A stretch of 5,857 nucleotides of DNA from Sulfuricurvum sp. IAE1 (GCA_945867285.1 CAMBHX010000100.1:1-5857), one strand, 5' to 3'; counted from the first letter of the stretch, positions 1 through 5,285 are shown. Made by a program: numbers and translations. The notes: generated by a model not told the origin, from the sequence alone.

Positions 1-253
1 CATGGGGCTCTTTATCAATCTCATATTTTGATTTCTGTCCGGACAATTTGACTTCTCTAATCAGATTAACACCCATCATGGCGTGAACGTTTTTATACAG
101 CGTGGCTAAAGATATAGAAGCAAATCTTTCACGTATTGTTTTGTAAAGCTCATCAATGCTGATATGACCGCAGAGGTCCATTCGTTCCATAATAGCAATA
201 CGCTGAGGCGTTGCTTTTAGATGGTGCTGTTGTAATAAGTGTTGATAATTCAT
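1..253 (-). CDS. Fur-family metalloregulator (Fur/PerR type), C-terminus cut by window edge
   Basis: The first 84 codons of a Fur-superfamily transcriptional repressor are present; the protein runs off the left edge. The N-terminus has the family signature LKATPQR (residues 12-18), then the winged-helix recognition region with SISLATLYKNV (46-56), and the wing/hinge strand ending KYEIDKEPH (76-84), where the His-rich metal site begins. His30 aligns with the regulatory-metal His37 of B. subtilis PerR. Glu78 aligns with PerR Asp85, a position that is Glu in Fur proteins, so the site looks Fur-like even though the short N-terminus is PerR-like. The start ATG is set by the family N-terminus and by an in-frame TAA four codons upstream. 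No Shine-Dalgarno is visible. The C-terminal dimerisation domain and any Cys4 zinc site lie outside the window, so Fur and PerR cannot be told apart firmly. It likely represses iron or peroxide genes. Confidence 0.9.
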   Translation of the reverse strand, partial: MNYQHLLQQHHLKATPQRIAIMERMDLCGHISIDELYKTIRERFASISLATLYKNVHAMMGVNLIREVKLSGQKSKYEIDKEPH

Positions 254-266
254 AATACGTAATTAT
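252..266 (-). promoter_or_regulatory. Possible Fur/PerR-type operator (ATAAT-N5-ATTAT) over promoter and start codon
   Basis: A 15-bp inverted repeat, ATAATTACGTATTAT on the minus strand, has 5+5 matching bases. It overlaps the -10 box and the first two bases of the start codon. AT-rich dyads are typical of Fur and PerR sites, and family members often repress themselves. The spacing differs from the classic 7-1-7 PerR box, and AT-rich DNA gives such dyads by chance, so this is a weak call. Confidence 0.25.
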
Positions 267-267
267 A
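262..267 (-). promoter_or_regulatory. Candidate -10 box (TATAAT) of the Fur-family gene, implying a leaderless or near-leaderless mRNA
   Basis: Reading the minus strand, a perfect TATAAT lies only 8 nt before the ATG at 253. A start site 6-8 nt downstream would put the transcript 5' end at or within a few bases of the start codon. No good -35 is seen 16-18 nt upstream, which is common in Campylobacterota, whose housekeeping promoters depend mainly on the -10 and AT-rich upstream DNA. The box overlaps an inverted repeat (ATAAT-N5-ATTAT, 252-266) that could be an autoregulatory site. Confidence 0.5.
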
Positions 268-302
268 GGTAATTTTTGAAGAAGTTTGCTTAGAAGGAGA
301 AA

Positions 303-324
303 TTAGCTCGCAATTGTGAGTTAA
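303..324. promoter_or_regulatory. 22-bp imperfect palindrome upstream of the Fur-family gene
   Basis: The dyad is centred on CAATTG, with core CTCGCAATTGTGAG at 307-320. Pairing extends to TTA/TAA at the outer ends, leaving two mismatched pairs (both G:T, so wobble-compatible in RNA). It sits about 50 bp upstream of the regulator's start and just downstream of the pilT hairpins. The size and symmetry suit a dimeric repressor or activator site. No specific regulator can be assigned from sequence alone. Confidence 0.3.
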
Positions 325-345
325 GAAAAATTCTCAAAAATGGAT

Positions 346-378
346 GTGCCCTATAGGGCACGAGAACCTCTGCGAGGT
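346..378 (-). terminator. Tandem hairpins after pilT; possible terminator or REP-like element
   Basis: Two adjacent dyads are present. GTGCCCTATAGGGCAC (346-361) is a perfect 16-bp palindrome, giving a 6-bp GC-rich stem with a TATA loop. ACCTC-TGC-GAGGT (366-378) has a 5-bp stem, and GAGA separates the two. On the minus strand, in the direction of pilT transcription, the second hairpin met is the strong one. It is followed by ATCCATTTTTGAGAATTTTT, so T-rich DNA starts about five bases late for a textbook terminator. On the plus strand the weaker hairpin is followed by ATTTGTTTT. The position between the pilT stop and the next gene's promoter suits transcription termination. A dispersed palindromic repeat is the alternative. 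Confidence 0.45.
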
Positions 379-398
379 ATTTGTTTTAGTGTATAATA

Positions 399-1469
399 TT
401 AGAATGAATCAATGACACGTTGAAGTTCATCAGGTTTGTTTGAGTATTGCATGGCTGTATCTTTGCTGATGATTTTTTTACGTAAATACTCAACAATCTC
501 TTGGGTTTGTGTGGTCATTCCTGTTACTTGTTGATTGAGCTGCATTTGTGAGTACATTTGGTGTACTTTGTCTTCGCGAATCAAGTTGGCAATCGCAGGA
601 TTAGTAATCATAACCTCTTGAGCAGCAATACGACCTCCACCAATTTTAGGTAATAGAGCTTGTGAGATAACTGCAACTAATGATGTTGAGAGTTGTGCTC
701 GCACTTGAGGCTGTTCTTCACCGCTAAAAACGTCAATAATACGATTAATAGTACTAGGTGCTGAGTTGGTGTGGAGTGTTCCAAAAACTAAGTGGCCTGT
801 TTCAGCAGCGGTTAAGGCTGCTGAAATTGTCTCACGATCACGCATTTCCCCAATAAGGATAATGTCAGGGTCTTGGCGCAAAGCATATTTAAGTGCGGCA
901 GCAAAACTTTTAGTGTCTGATCCAACGTTTCGTTGCGAGAAGAGAGATTTCTTATTAGTGTGGACAAACTCAACAGGATCTTCCACAGTAATAATATGGC
1001 GAGCTTCATTCATATTGACTTCATTAAGCATTGCTGCAAGCGTTGTAGATTTACCACTTCCAGTAGGTCCTGTGACGAGAATCAGACCTTTTTCCCGCTT
1101 GATAATCTCTTTAAAAATTTTTTTGGCATTGAGATCATCTAGAGAGGGAATGGTGGTTGGGATGATACGAAAAGCACACGCTATATCGTCCATGGTTTTG
1201 TAATAGTTGGCACGAAAGCGACCCACATCTGGGATAACGATAGAAAAGTCCAGCTCATTATTTTCTTCAAAGGCTTTTTTTTGTTTTTCAGTGAGAAGTG
1301 AATAGGCCATCTCCTCTATAACTTTTCCATCTAACATAGGGAGATTAAGTGCAACCAGGCGACCATCCATACGAATCTGAGGTTCAGAACGGCTTACAAG
1401 GTGTAGGTCAGATGATTTGTAAGCAACAACGCTTTTGAGAAGTTTATGGATGTCCAGTGCTTGGCTCAT
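399..1469 (-). CDS. pilT: PilT, type IV pilus retraction ATPase
   Basis: This 356-residue protein is a hexameric cytoplasmic motor of the PilT/VirB11 secretion-ATPase superfamily. It depolymerises type IVa pili and so powers twitching motility, surface adhesion and often DNA uptake. The N-terminal PAS-like domain includes the SDLHL motif (20-24). The ATPase core has Walker A GPTGSGKST (134-142), the Asp box ITVEDPVE (160-167), Walker B DPDIILIGEMRD (200-211) and the His box TGHLVFGTLHTNSA (224-237). The C-terminal retraction motif reads AIANLIRE (292-299), where characterised PilT proteins have AIRNLIRE. Length is close to P. aeruginosa PilT (344). The start ATG overlaps the stop of the upstream gene (ATGA) and has an AAGGAG ribosome-binding site at 1480-1485, 10 nt away and inside that gene. 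No other pilus genes are in the window. PilU is less likely given overall sequence and length. Confidence 0.96.
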   Translation of the reverse strand: MSQALDIHKLLKSVVAYKSSDLHLVSRSEPQIRMDGRLVALNLPMLDGKVIEEMAYSLLTEKQKKAFEENNELDFSIVIPDVGRFRANYYKTMDDIACAFRIIPTTIPSLDDLNAKKIFKEIIKREKGLILVTGPTGSGKSTTLAAMLNEVNMNEARHIITVEDPVEFVHTNKKSLFSQRNVGSDTKSFAAALKYALRQDPDIILIGEMRDRETISAALTAAETGHLVFGTLHTNSAPSTINRIIDVFSGEEQPQVRAQLSTSLVAVISQALLPKIGGGRIAAQEVMITNPAIANLIREDKVHQMYSQMQLNQQVTGMTTQTQEIVEYLRKKIISKDTAMQYSNKPDELQRVIDSF

Positions 1470-1810
1470 ACTAAAAAGGCTCCTTGGAGTTGAGATAAAT
1501 TAAAACCGACGATGAGATTTGCATTATATTCTATCACGGGTCGTTTGATTAAACGATTATCCTTAGCCATCCACTCAACTTTACTGTTGTCATCTAAATC
1601 AAGAGATTTAAGGTTTAGGGTTCTATAGGTAGTTCCTTTGGTATTAAAAAGGATAGTATTGCTTATTTTAGCACTCCAAGAGGCTATTTTCTGTTCATTG
1701 ACAGGATTTGTTTTGAAATCAACAAAAGAATACTCAATATTGTTCGATTTAAAAAAATCCAATGCTTTTTTGACAGAATCGCAATTTTTAATCCCATAAA
1801 TGATAATCAT
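1466..1810 (-). CDS. ArsC/Spx-like thioredoxin-fold protein (YffB family)
   Basis: A 114-residue protein of the arsenate reductase/Spx/YffB family. It opens with MIIIYGIKNCDSVKKAL, holding the single N-terminal active-site cysteine (Cys10) typical of YffB. It then carries NTKGTTYR (56-63) and LIKRPVI (87-93), where the conserved Arg-Pro segment shapes the active-site pocket. Cys10 is the only cysteine, so a CXXC redox switch like that of Spx is absent. The biochemical role of YffB proteins is poorly defined; a glutathione- or thiol-dependent reductase is an inference from the fold. The start was placed at 1810 because family members begin with a beta strand directly before the Cys loop; reading further upstream would only add sequence overlapping gatC. 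It begins 7 nt after the gatC stop with a weak ribosome-binding site, suggesting translational coupling, and it overlaps pilT by 4 nt. Confidence 0.85.
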   Translation of the reverse strand: MIIIYGIKNCDSVKKALDFFKSNNIEYSFVDFKTNPVNEQKIASWSAKISNTILFNTKGTTYRTLNLKSLDLDDNSKVEWMAKDNRLIKRPVIEYNANLIVGFNLSQLQGAFLV

Positions 1811-1817
1811 AGTAGAT

Positions 1818-2108
1818 TTACTCAATAATTTTTGGGACAATAAAAAAATGATCCGTTGCGTAGGGAGAGTGGGAGATGATACTGTCATTGATAGTTCCAT
1901 CAACATTTCCTACATCTTCACGCAGAACTGTTGCACTATTTTCCATGGAGAAGGTTGGGTTAATACCGTTGGTATCAAGCTCTGTTAGATTATCAACAAA
2001 AGAGACAATTTCAGACATTTGCTCCATCATCTGTGAGCGTGAATCGTCTGGTATTTGCAAAAAAGAGAGTTTTTCTAAACGTTGTAATAGAGTTTCATCG
2101 ATTTTCAT
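1818..2108 (-). CDS. gatC: GatC, Asp-tRNA(Asn)/Glu-tRNA(Gln) amidotransferase subunit C
   Basis: A 96-residue GatC, the small subunit that wraps around and stabilises GatA-GatB. The GatCAB complex converts misacylated Glu-tRNA(Gln) and Asp-tRNA(Asn) to Gln- and Asn-tRNA in the cytoplasm, and is needed where GlnRS or AsnRS is missing. Visible family features are an N-terminal helical hairpin (about 1-45), TELDTNGINPT (42-52), VLREDV (61-66) and the C-terminal tail FFIVPKIIE (88-96). The full length is typical. It is the first gene of the gatC/YffB-like/pilT cluster. gatA and gatB are not nearby, as is usual in Campylobacterota, where the gat genes are scattered. A weak AAGG-containing ribosome-binding site lies about 11 nt before the ATG. 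Confidence 0.93.
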   Translation of the reverse strand: MKIDETLLQRLEKLSFLQIPDDSRSQMMEQMSEIVSFVDNLTELDTNGINPTFSMENSATVLREDVGNVDGTINDSIISHSPYATDHFFIVPKIIE

Positions 2109-2146
2109 AAGTACATGACACCTTGTTTTAAATTAATTAATGTCAA

Positions 2147-2152
2147 ATTGTA
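2147..2152 (-). promoter_or_regulatory. Candidate -10 box (TACAAT) for the gatC operon
   Basis: In the divergent 135-bp gap, the minus strand reads GCTACAATTTGAC. TACAAT is one mismatch from the -10 consensus and sits 38 nt before the gatC ATG, giving a leader of about 30 nt. The upstream DNA is T-rich, but no clear -35 is present. It is the best minus-strand candidate seen in the gap. Confidence 0.4.
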
Positions 2153-2193
2153 GCGAAAAAATTGCTTTTACAGAATTTTAACAACACTTGGGT

Positions 2194-2199
2194 TATGAT
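2194..2199 (+). promoter_or_regulatory. Candidate -10 box (TATGAT) for the five-gene plus-strand operon
   Basis: TATGAT lies 44 nt before the TTG start at 2244 and would give a leader of roughly 38 nt. No good -35 is present at normal spacing. The inverted repeat at 2198-2210 overlaps its downstream edge, where an operator could block initiation. Confidence 0.35.
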
Positions 2200-2210
2200 T
2201 GTGTCACAAT
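2198..2210. promoter_or_regulatory. Perfect 6-1-6 inverted repeat ATTGTG-T-CACAAT, operator candidate
   Basis: A 13-bp perfect dyad lies in the divergent intergenic region next to the candidate -10 box of the plus-strand operon and near its expected transcription start. Position and symmetry suit repressor binding. It is too short and tightly spaced for a standard CRP site, and no known regulator is assigned. Its stem could also form a weak hairpin in the leader RNA. Confidence 0.35.
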
Positions 2211-2233
2211 AGTAAAAATATGTAGACTAAATC

Positions 2234-2238
2234 AGGAG
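2234..2238 (+). promoter_or_regulatory. Ribosome-binding site AGGAG that sets the TTG start at 2244
   Basis: AGGAG is separated by 5 nt from the TTG codon at 2244. No ATG or GTG in this frame lies at a suitable distance, so it supports a TTG start for the first gene of the operon. Confidence 0.7.
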
Positions 2239-2243
2239 TCCTT

Positions 2244-2840
2244 TTGAGCTTAAAAGAGAATATTCAAGCGGTTAAAGATGAGTTAAATTCTGAAGAGAAG
2301 TTTTTTGAAAATGCCATTCGTACAGAGCGTTTTGTTAAAAGATATCAAAAACCTTTAATGGCTTCTGTTGTTGCTTTGGTCATAGGTTTGAGCAGCTATG
2401 TGGGTTATGGGATATATACAGATACACAAACTGCGAAAGCGAATGAGGCATTAAGTAAGTTATTGTTAAATCCTTCGGATGCAACCGCACTCAAAACGTT
2501 GAGCGATAGCAGTGAAGATTTGTATGATTTGTATCGATTGTCTAAAGCACTTAAAGAGAGTGACCCAAAGACTCTTGGGGAGCTTAAATTATCAAAGTCT
2601 CCTGAAGTAGCAGATATTGCAAAATATGAAGACGCAGTCATTCACAGTGATATGAAAAGTTTAGGTGAATATTCAAAGCAACAAGATGGATTGTATCTAG
2701 AGCTGGCAATGGTTCAACTAGCAGTCGTTGCACTCCAAAAAGGTGATGTTACTACGGCACAGCAATCGCTTTTAAGCATCAAAAAAGAATCACCTTTGTA
2801 TGACGTGGCTCAAAATCTTAATCATTACGGGGTGAAATAA
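2244..2840 (+). CDS. YfgM-like single-pass membrane protein with TPR-like periplasmic domain
   Basis: A 198-residue protein. Residues 1-36 are charged and cytoplasmic, with KRYQK just before a single transmembrane segment (about 37-58, LMASVVALVIGLSSYVGYGIY). By the positive-inside rule the rest is periplasmic. That domain is all-helical and TPR-like; LELAMVQLAVVALQKGDVTTAQQSLLSIK-type helices (about 152-180) resemble the same region of E. coli YfgM (TPR_21 family), the ancillary SecYEG subunit linked to periplasmic chaperones. It appears to lack YfgM's final TPR helices. The next gene encodes a BamB-like lipoprotein, the same order as yfgM-bamB in gammaproteobacteria, which strengthens the assignment. 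Translation starts at TTG behind AGGAG. Its stop overlaps the next start as TAATG. Homology is judged by eye, so the function is inferred. Confidence 0.75.
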   Translation: MSLKENIQAVKDELNSEEKFFENAIRTERFVKRYQKPLMASVVALVIGLSSYVGYGIYTDTQTAKANEALSKLLLNPSDATALKTLSDSSEDLYDLYRLSKALKESDPKTLGELKLSKSPEVADIAKYEDAVIHSDMKSLGEYSKQQDGLYLELAMVQLAVVALQKGDVTTAQQSLLSIKKESPLYDVAQNLNHYGVK

Positions 2841-3835
2841 TGAAATCACTATTGGTGTTATTGGCAGCTGTGAGTATAGTGATGTTTCAGGGATGTTCGT
2901 CCAAAGAGGTTTATAAACCTGAAAATATCAAAGGAGAATGGCGAACTACAGGTCATTTGAGTTCACCTATTTTACATATAACACAATCGGCGGCTGTTCT
3001 TGAAAATGGTACTATTTTACTCAAAAGTGGAGAGAAAAAACAAAAAATTCCTCAAGGTTTTACTCTTCTAAATGTCAGCGGTGGATGGGTAATTACTCGT
3101 AATCCTCTAAATGACTTAGAGCTTATTCCAGAAGACGGAATTGGTGAACATGTGGTTTTAGAACTCAAACGTACCGTTGCGGCTTGTAGTATCCAAGGTG
3201 ATGTAATTGCGATTTTATTTGCAAATAATGAAATGGCACTTTATTCACTTTCTAGTAAAAAAATGACGTTTAAAGAGACGTCCAATGCCCCCGTTGCAGT
3301 GGATGCACGGATTATTAATCCCTATTTTCTAAAAGACTTAGTTGTTTTTCCGACGCTTGATGGGAAAGTGGTTATTGTGAACGAGAGCACTAAAAAACTA
3401 TTGCGTTCAATAATAGTAGGTTCGGAGGATTATTTCAATAATATTACCTATCTTAGTATGATTGAGAACAATCTTATTACTTCTACTGGAAGTTCAATCT
3501 TATCGTTATCTCAAAAAGAGGCACGAGAAAAATACGATGTTCGTGATATTGTCTCTAATTTGGACGGGATTTGGTTAACGACTAAGCAAGGTGAAGTAGT
3601 TGCATTGAGTACTAATTTGCAATACAAAGGGAAAAAGAAATTTCCTTTTGCACATTTTGTGGGTTTAAGTGTTCAAAGTGATCGCGTCTACGCTATAGAG
3701 CAGGGTGGATATATGATCGCATTAAGCAAAGACTTGCTTAGTGCTGATGTCTATGATATTGATATGAGTCACGAGAGTGTATTTTCGGGTGATGATCGAT
3801 TTTATTTTGCTGATCGGTATATCGATATCAAATAA
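2840..3835 (+). CDS. BamB-like outer-membrane lipoprotein with PQQ-type beta-propeller repeats
   Basis: A 331-residue secreted lipoprotein. A short charged N-terminus and hydrophobic core lead to the lipobox FQGC, with Cys19 as the lipidated residue followed by SS, which suits outer-membrane sorting. The mature part shows recurring beta-propeller strands of the form 'hhh..-xxG-xhhhls': DVIAILFANNEMALYSL (121-137), LVVFPTLDGKVVIVN (167-181), NLITSTGSSILSLS (211-224), IWLTTKQGEVVALS (244-257) and RVYAIEQGGYMIALS (282-296), with weaker units at both ends. This is the pattern of BamB/YfgL and other PQQ-like repeat proteins. It is shorter than E. coli BamB (392). BamB assists BamA in outer-membrane protein assembly; that role is inferred here. 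Start and stop both overlap neighbours by one base (TAATG). It could instead be an unrelated propeller lipoprotein. Confidence 0.72.
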   Translation: MKSLLVLLAAVSIVMFQGCSSKEVYKPENIKGEWRTTGHLSSPILHITQSAAVLENGTILLKSGEKKQKIPQGFTLLNVSGGWVITRNPLNDLELIPEDGIGEHVVLELKRTVAACSIQGDVIAILFANNEMALYSLSSKKMTFKETSNAPVAVDARIINPYFLKDLVVFPTLDGKVVIVNESTKKLLRSIIVGSEDYFNNITYLSMIENNLITSTGSSILSLSQKEAREKYDVRDIVSNLDGIWLTTKQGEVVALSTNLQYKGKKKFPFAHFVGLSVQSDRVYAIEQGGYMIALSKDLLSADVYDIDMSHESVFSGDDRFYFADRYIDIK

Positions 3836-4671
3836 TGTCAGCAGGGCTCGAAGCATTTTTAGAATACATCACTATCATTAAGCGATTGAGTCCAAAGACG
3901 ATTGAAGCGTATCGACATGATTTGGATGAGTTGGAGGTATTAAGCTCTAAATCACTATTGGAGTTAGAAAGTGCTTCGGTGATTCAAGCCCTTTGCTCGA
4001 TTCCTAACAAGAGAACACTCAATCGTAAGCTTTCGGCATTAAACTCTTTTTTGGACTTTTGTCATCGAAGCCATTTCGAGACACATTCTTCTAAATTTAC
4101 CCTTTCTAAAATCCCAAAAATACTTCCTTATTATTTGACGTTTGAATCAATCATGAAACAATTGGAAATAATTGATCGAAGCAATTGGCTAGGATTGAGA
4201 GACTACGCTCTGATACTCTTTTTGTATGCAACGGGACTGCGCGTCAGTGAGTGCCTGAGTATGCACGAAGAGGATATTGAGGGAGAGTGGTTACGTGTGC
4301 GTCATACAAAAGGGGAAAAAGAACGCTATATCCCTATTGCAAGTTCTGCATTGGATGCATTACGCACCTATCAAGAAGCATGCCCATCATCTCGATATGT
4401 TCGAGCATTATGGCTCAACTATCGCTATGAGCCACTTAGTCGTATTTCAGCCTTTAAAATCACGCAAAAATATCTCGGTACTTCTCCTCATACGCTTCGT
4501 CATTCATATGCGACGGGTTTAATATTAGGTGGTGCTGATTTACGTGTGGTACAAGAGCTTTTAGGACACTCCTCATTATTGACAACACAGATTTATACCC
4601 ATGTTCAAAGATATAATTTACAACAAACAGTTTTAGATTGTCATCCGATGGTGAAAGGGGAAGGAGTATGA
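3835..4671 (+). CDS. Xer-type tyrosine recombinase
   Basis: A 278-residue site-specific recombinase of the phage-integrase/Xer family. The N-terminal SAM-like DNA-binding domain (about 1-85) has LSPKTIEAYRHDL (18-30) and TLNRKLSALNSFLDFC (61-76). The catalytic domain has the complete set: Arg136 (ATGLRVSE), Lys159 (HTKGEKERYIP), His219 and Arg222 (PHTLRHSYATG), His245 (LLGHSS) and nucleophile Tyr254 (TTQIYTH). It is a little shorter than XerC/XerD (about 298) and clearly shorter than Campylobacter/Helicobacter XerH (over 350). A chromosome-dimer-resolution role at a dif site is plausible because it sits inside a housekeeping operon with no integrase-like surroundings, but no dif site is visible here. 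It begins at the TAATG junction without its own clear ribosome-binding site and ends in an ATGA overlap with coaX. XerC versus XerD cannot be decided. Confidence 0.9.
   Translation: MSAGLEAFLEYITIIKRLSPKTIEAYRHDLDELEVLSSKSLLELESASVIQALCSIPNKRTLNRKLSALNSFLDFCHRSHFETHSSKFTLSKIPKILPYYLTFESIMKQLEIIDRSNWLGLRDYALILFLYATGLRVSECLSMHEEDIEGEWLRVRHTKGEKERYIPIASSALDALRTYQEACPSSRYVRALWLNYRYEPLSRISAFKITQKYLGTSPHTLRHSYATGLILGGADLRVVQELLGHSSLLTTQIYTHVQRYNLQQTVLDCHPMVKGEGV
4657..4666 (+). promoter_or_regulatory. Purine-rich ribosome-binding site fixing the coaX start
   Basis: GGGGAAGGAG lies at the very end of the recombinase gene. The GGGG part is 7 nt from the ATG at 4668, while the AAGGAG part is only 1 nt away. 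This supports 4668 over the upstream in-frame TTG at 4638, which would add ten residues not found in the family. Confidence 0.55.
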
Positions 4672-5285
4672 TTTTATGTGACATAGGTAATACGACGGTC
4701 GATATTTATGAAAATGCTATTTGTCGTAAAGTCGCTCTTTTGGAATTTTACCCTGAACTATTGATAGGTGATGTGTGGTATGCGTGTGTTAATAGTAGCG
4801 TACAAGAAAAAATTTCATTTCTAGGAAATTGGCAAGATATTGGTCTTCTTATCGATCGGGAAAAATATTATCCTACAATGGGTATTGATCGGATTTTGGT
4901 GTGCGAAGCGATAGAAGAGGGTGTGATTGTAGATGCTGGGTCAGCAATTACCGTTGATGTGATGAAAAAGGGTATTTATGAAGGAGGCTTTATTACTCTT
5001 GGTTTGAAAAGCGCACAAGAAGCTTATGCTAAATTATCACATGCTTTGGATGTGTCATTTAACTTTGAGGTAGATTTGGCTAAAATGGCGAAAAATACCC
5101 CAGATGCAGTTACGACTGGTTTTGTGGCGCCGTTGGTTGAAAAAATCGTTCGACTTGGAAATCCTATCTATATATGTGGCGGTGATAGTGCTCAGTTGAG
5201 CCATTTTTTACCAAATTCCATCATAGATAGAGAGTTGGTTTTTAAAGGAATGATAAAGTTGATAAATAGGGATAGAAAATGTTAA
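4668..5285 (+). CDS. coaX: CoaX, type III pantothenate kinase
   Basis: A 205-residue type III pantothenate kinase that phosphorylates pantothenate with ATP to 4'-phosphopantothenate, the first step of coenzyme A synthesis. The family fold is the ASKHA (acetate/sugar kinase, Hsp70, actin) type, and type III enzymes are not inhibited by CoA. Motifs seen: phosphate-binding DIGNT (5-9), GIDR (72-75) of the pantothenate site, DAGSAITVD (89-97, the DxGTAxT-type motif with Ser for Thr), EGGFITLGLKSA (105-116) and NTPDAVTTG (143-151). The usual GGxIxPG reads GGFITLG, with Leu in place of Pro. It is compact, like the Helicobacter and Campylobacter enzymes (just over 200 residues) and shorter than the 250-plus of most bacteria. 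ATG at 4668 is chosen because MILCDIGNT is the family N-terminus. It overlaps the recombinase stop by ATGA and hisG by 7 nt. Confidence 0.93.
   Translation: MILCDIGNTTVDIYENAICRKVALLEFYPELLIGDVWYACVNSSVQEKISFLGNWQDIGLLIDREKYYPTMGIDRILVCEAIEEGVIVDAGSAITVDVMKKGIYEGGFITLGLKSAQEAYAKLSHALDVSFNFEVDLAKMAKNTPDAVTTGFVAPLVEKIVRLGNPIYICGGDSAQLSHFLPNSIIDRELVFKGMIKLINRDRKC

Noticed and set aside
387..410. Possible dif site near GTATAATATTAG
   Set aside because: It lacks two recognisable Xer-binding arms around a 6-bp centre; it is just AT-rich DNA at the end of pilT.
766..1203. 145-codon open frame on the plus strand inside pilT
   Set aside because: It is fully antisense to the conserved PilT ATPase core, has no recognisable domain, and mirrors the coding strand's codon pattern.
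1811..1906. Extended N-terminus for the YffB-like protein, starting at 1906
   Set aside because: The extra 32 residues overlap gatC in another frame and are absent from the family, whose members start right at the first beta strand.
2188..2203. Sigma-54-like promoter (TTGGG...TTGTG)
   Set aside because: The invariant GC of the -12 element is missing, so the GG/GC spacing rule is not met.
2109..2243. Small RNA or riboswitch in the divergent intergenic region
   Set aside because: Only a 13-bp dyad is visible. There is no larger conserved fold and no terminator, and the 135 bp are accounted for by two promoters and ribosome-binding sites.
4638..4667. Upstream TTG start for coaX
   Set aside because: It would place ten unrelated residues before MILCDIGNT, while the ATG at 4668 has a purine-rich ribosome-binding site and an ATGA overlap.
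4277..4684. Alternative frames of 81 codons (plus) and 74 codons (minus) within the recombinase gene
   Set aside because: They overlap the catalytic motifs of the recombinase and show no domain or ribosome-binding site.
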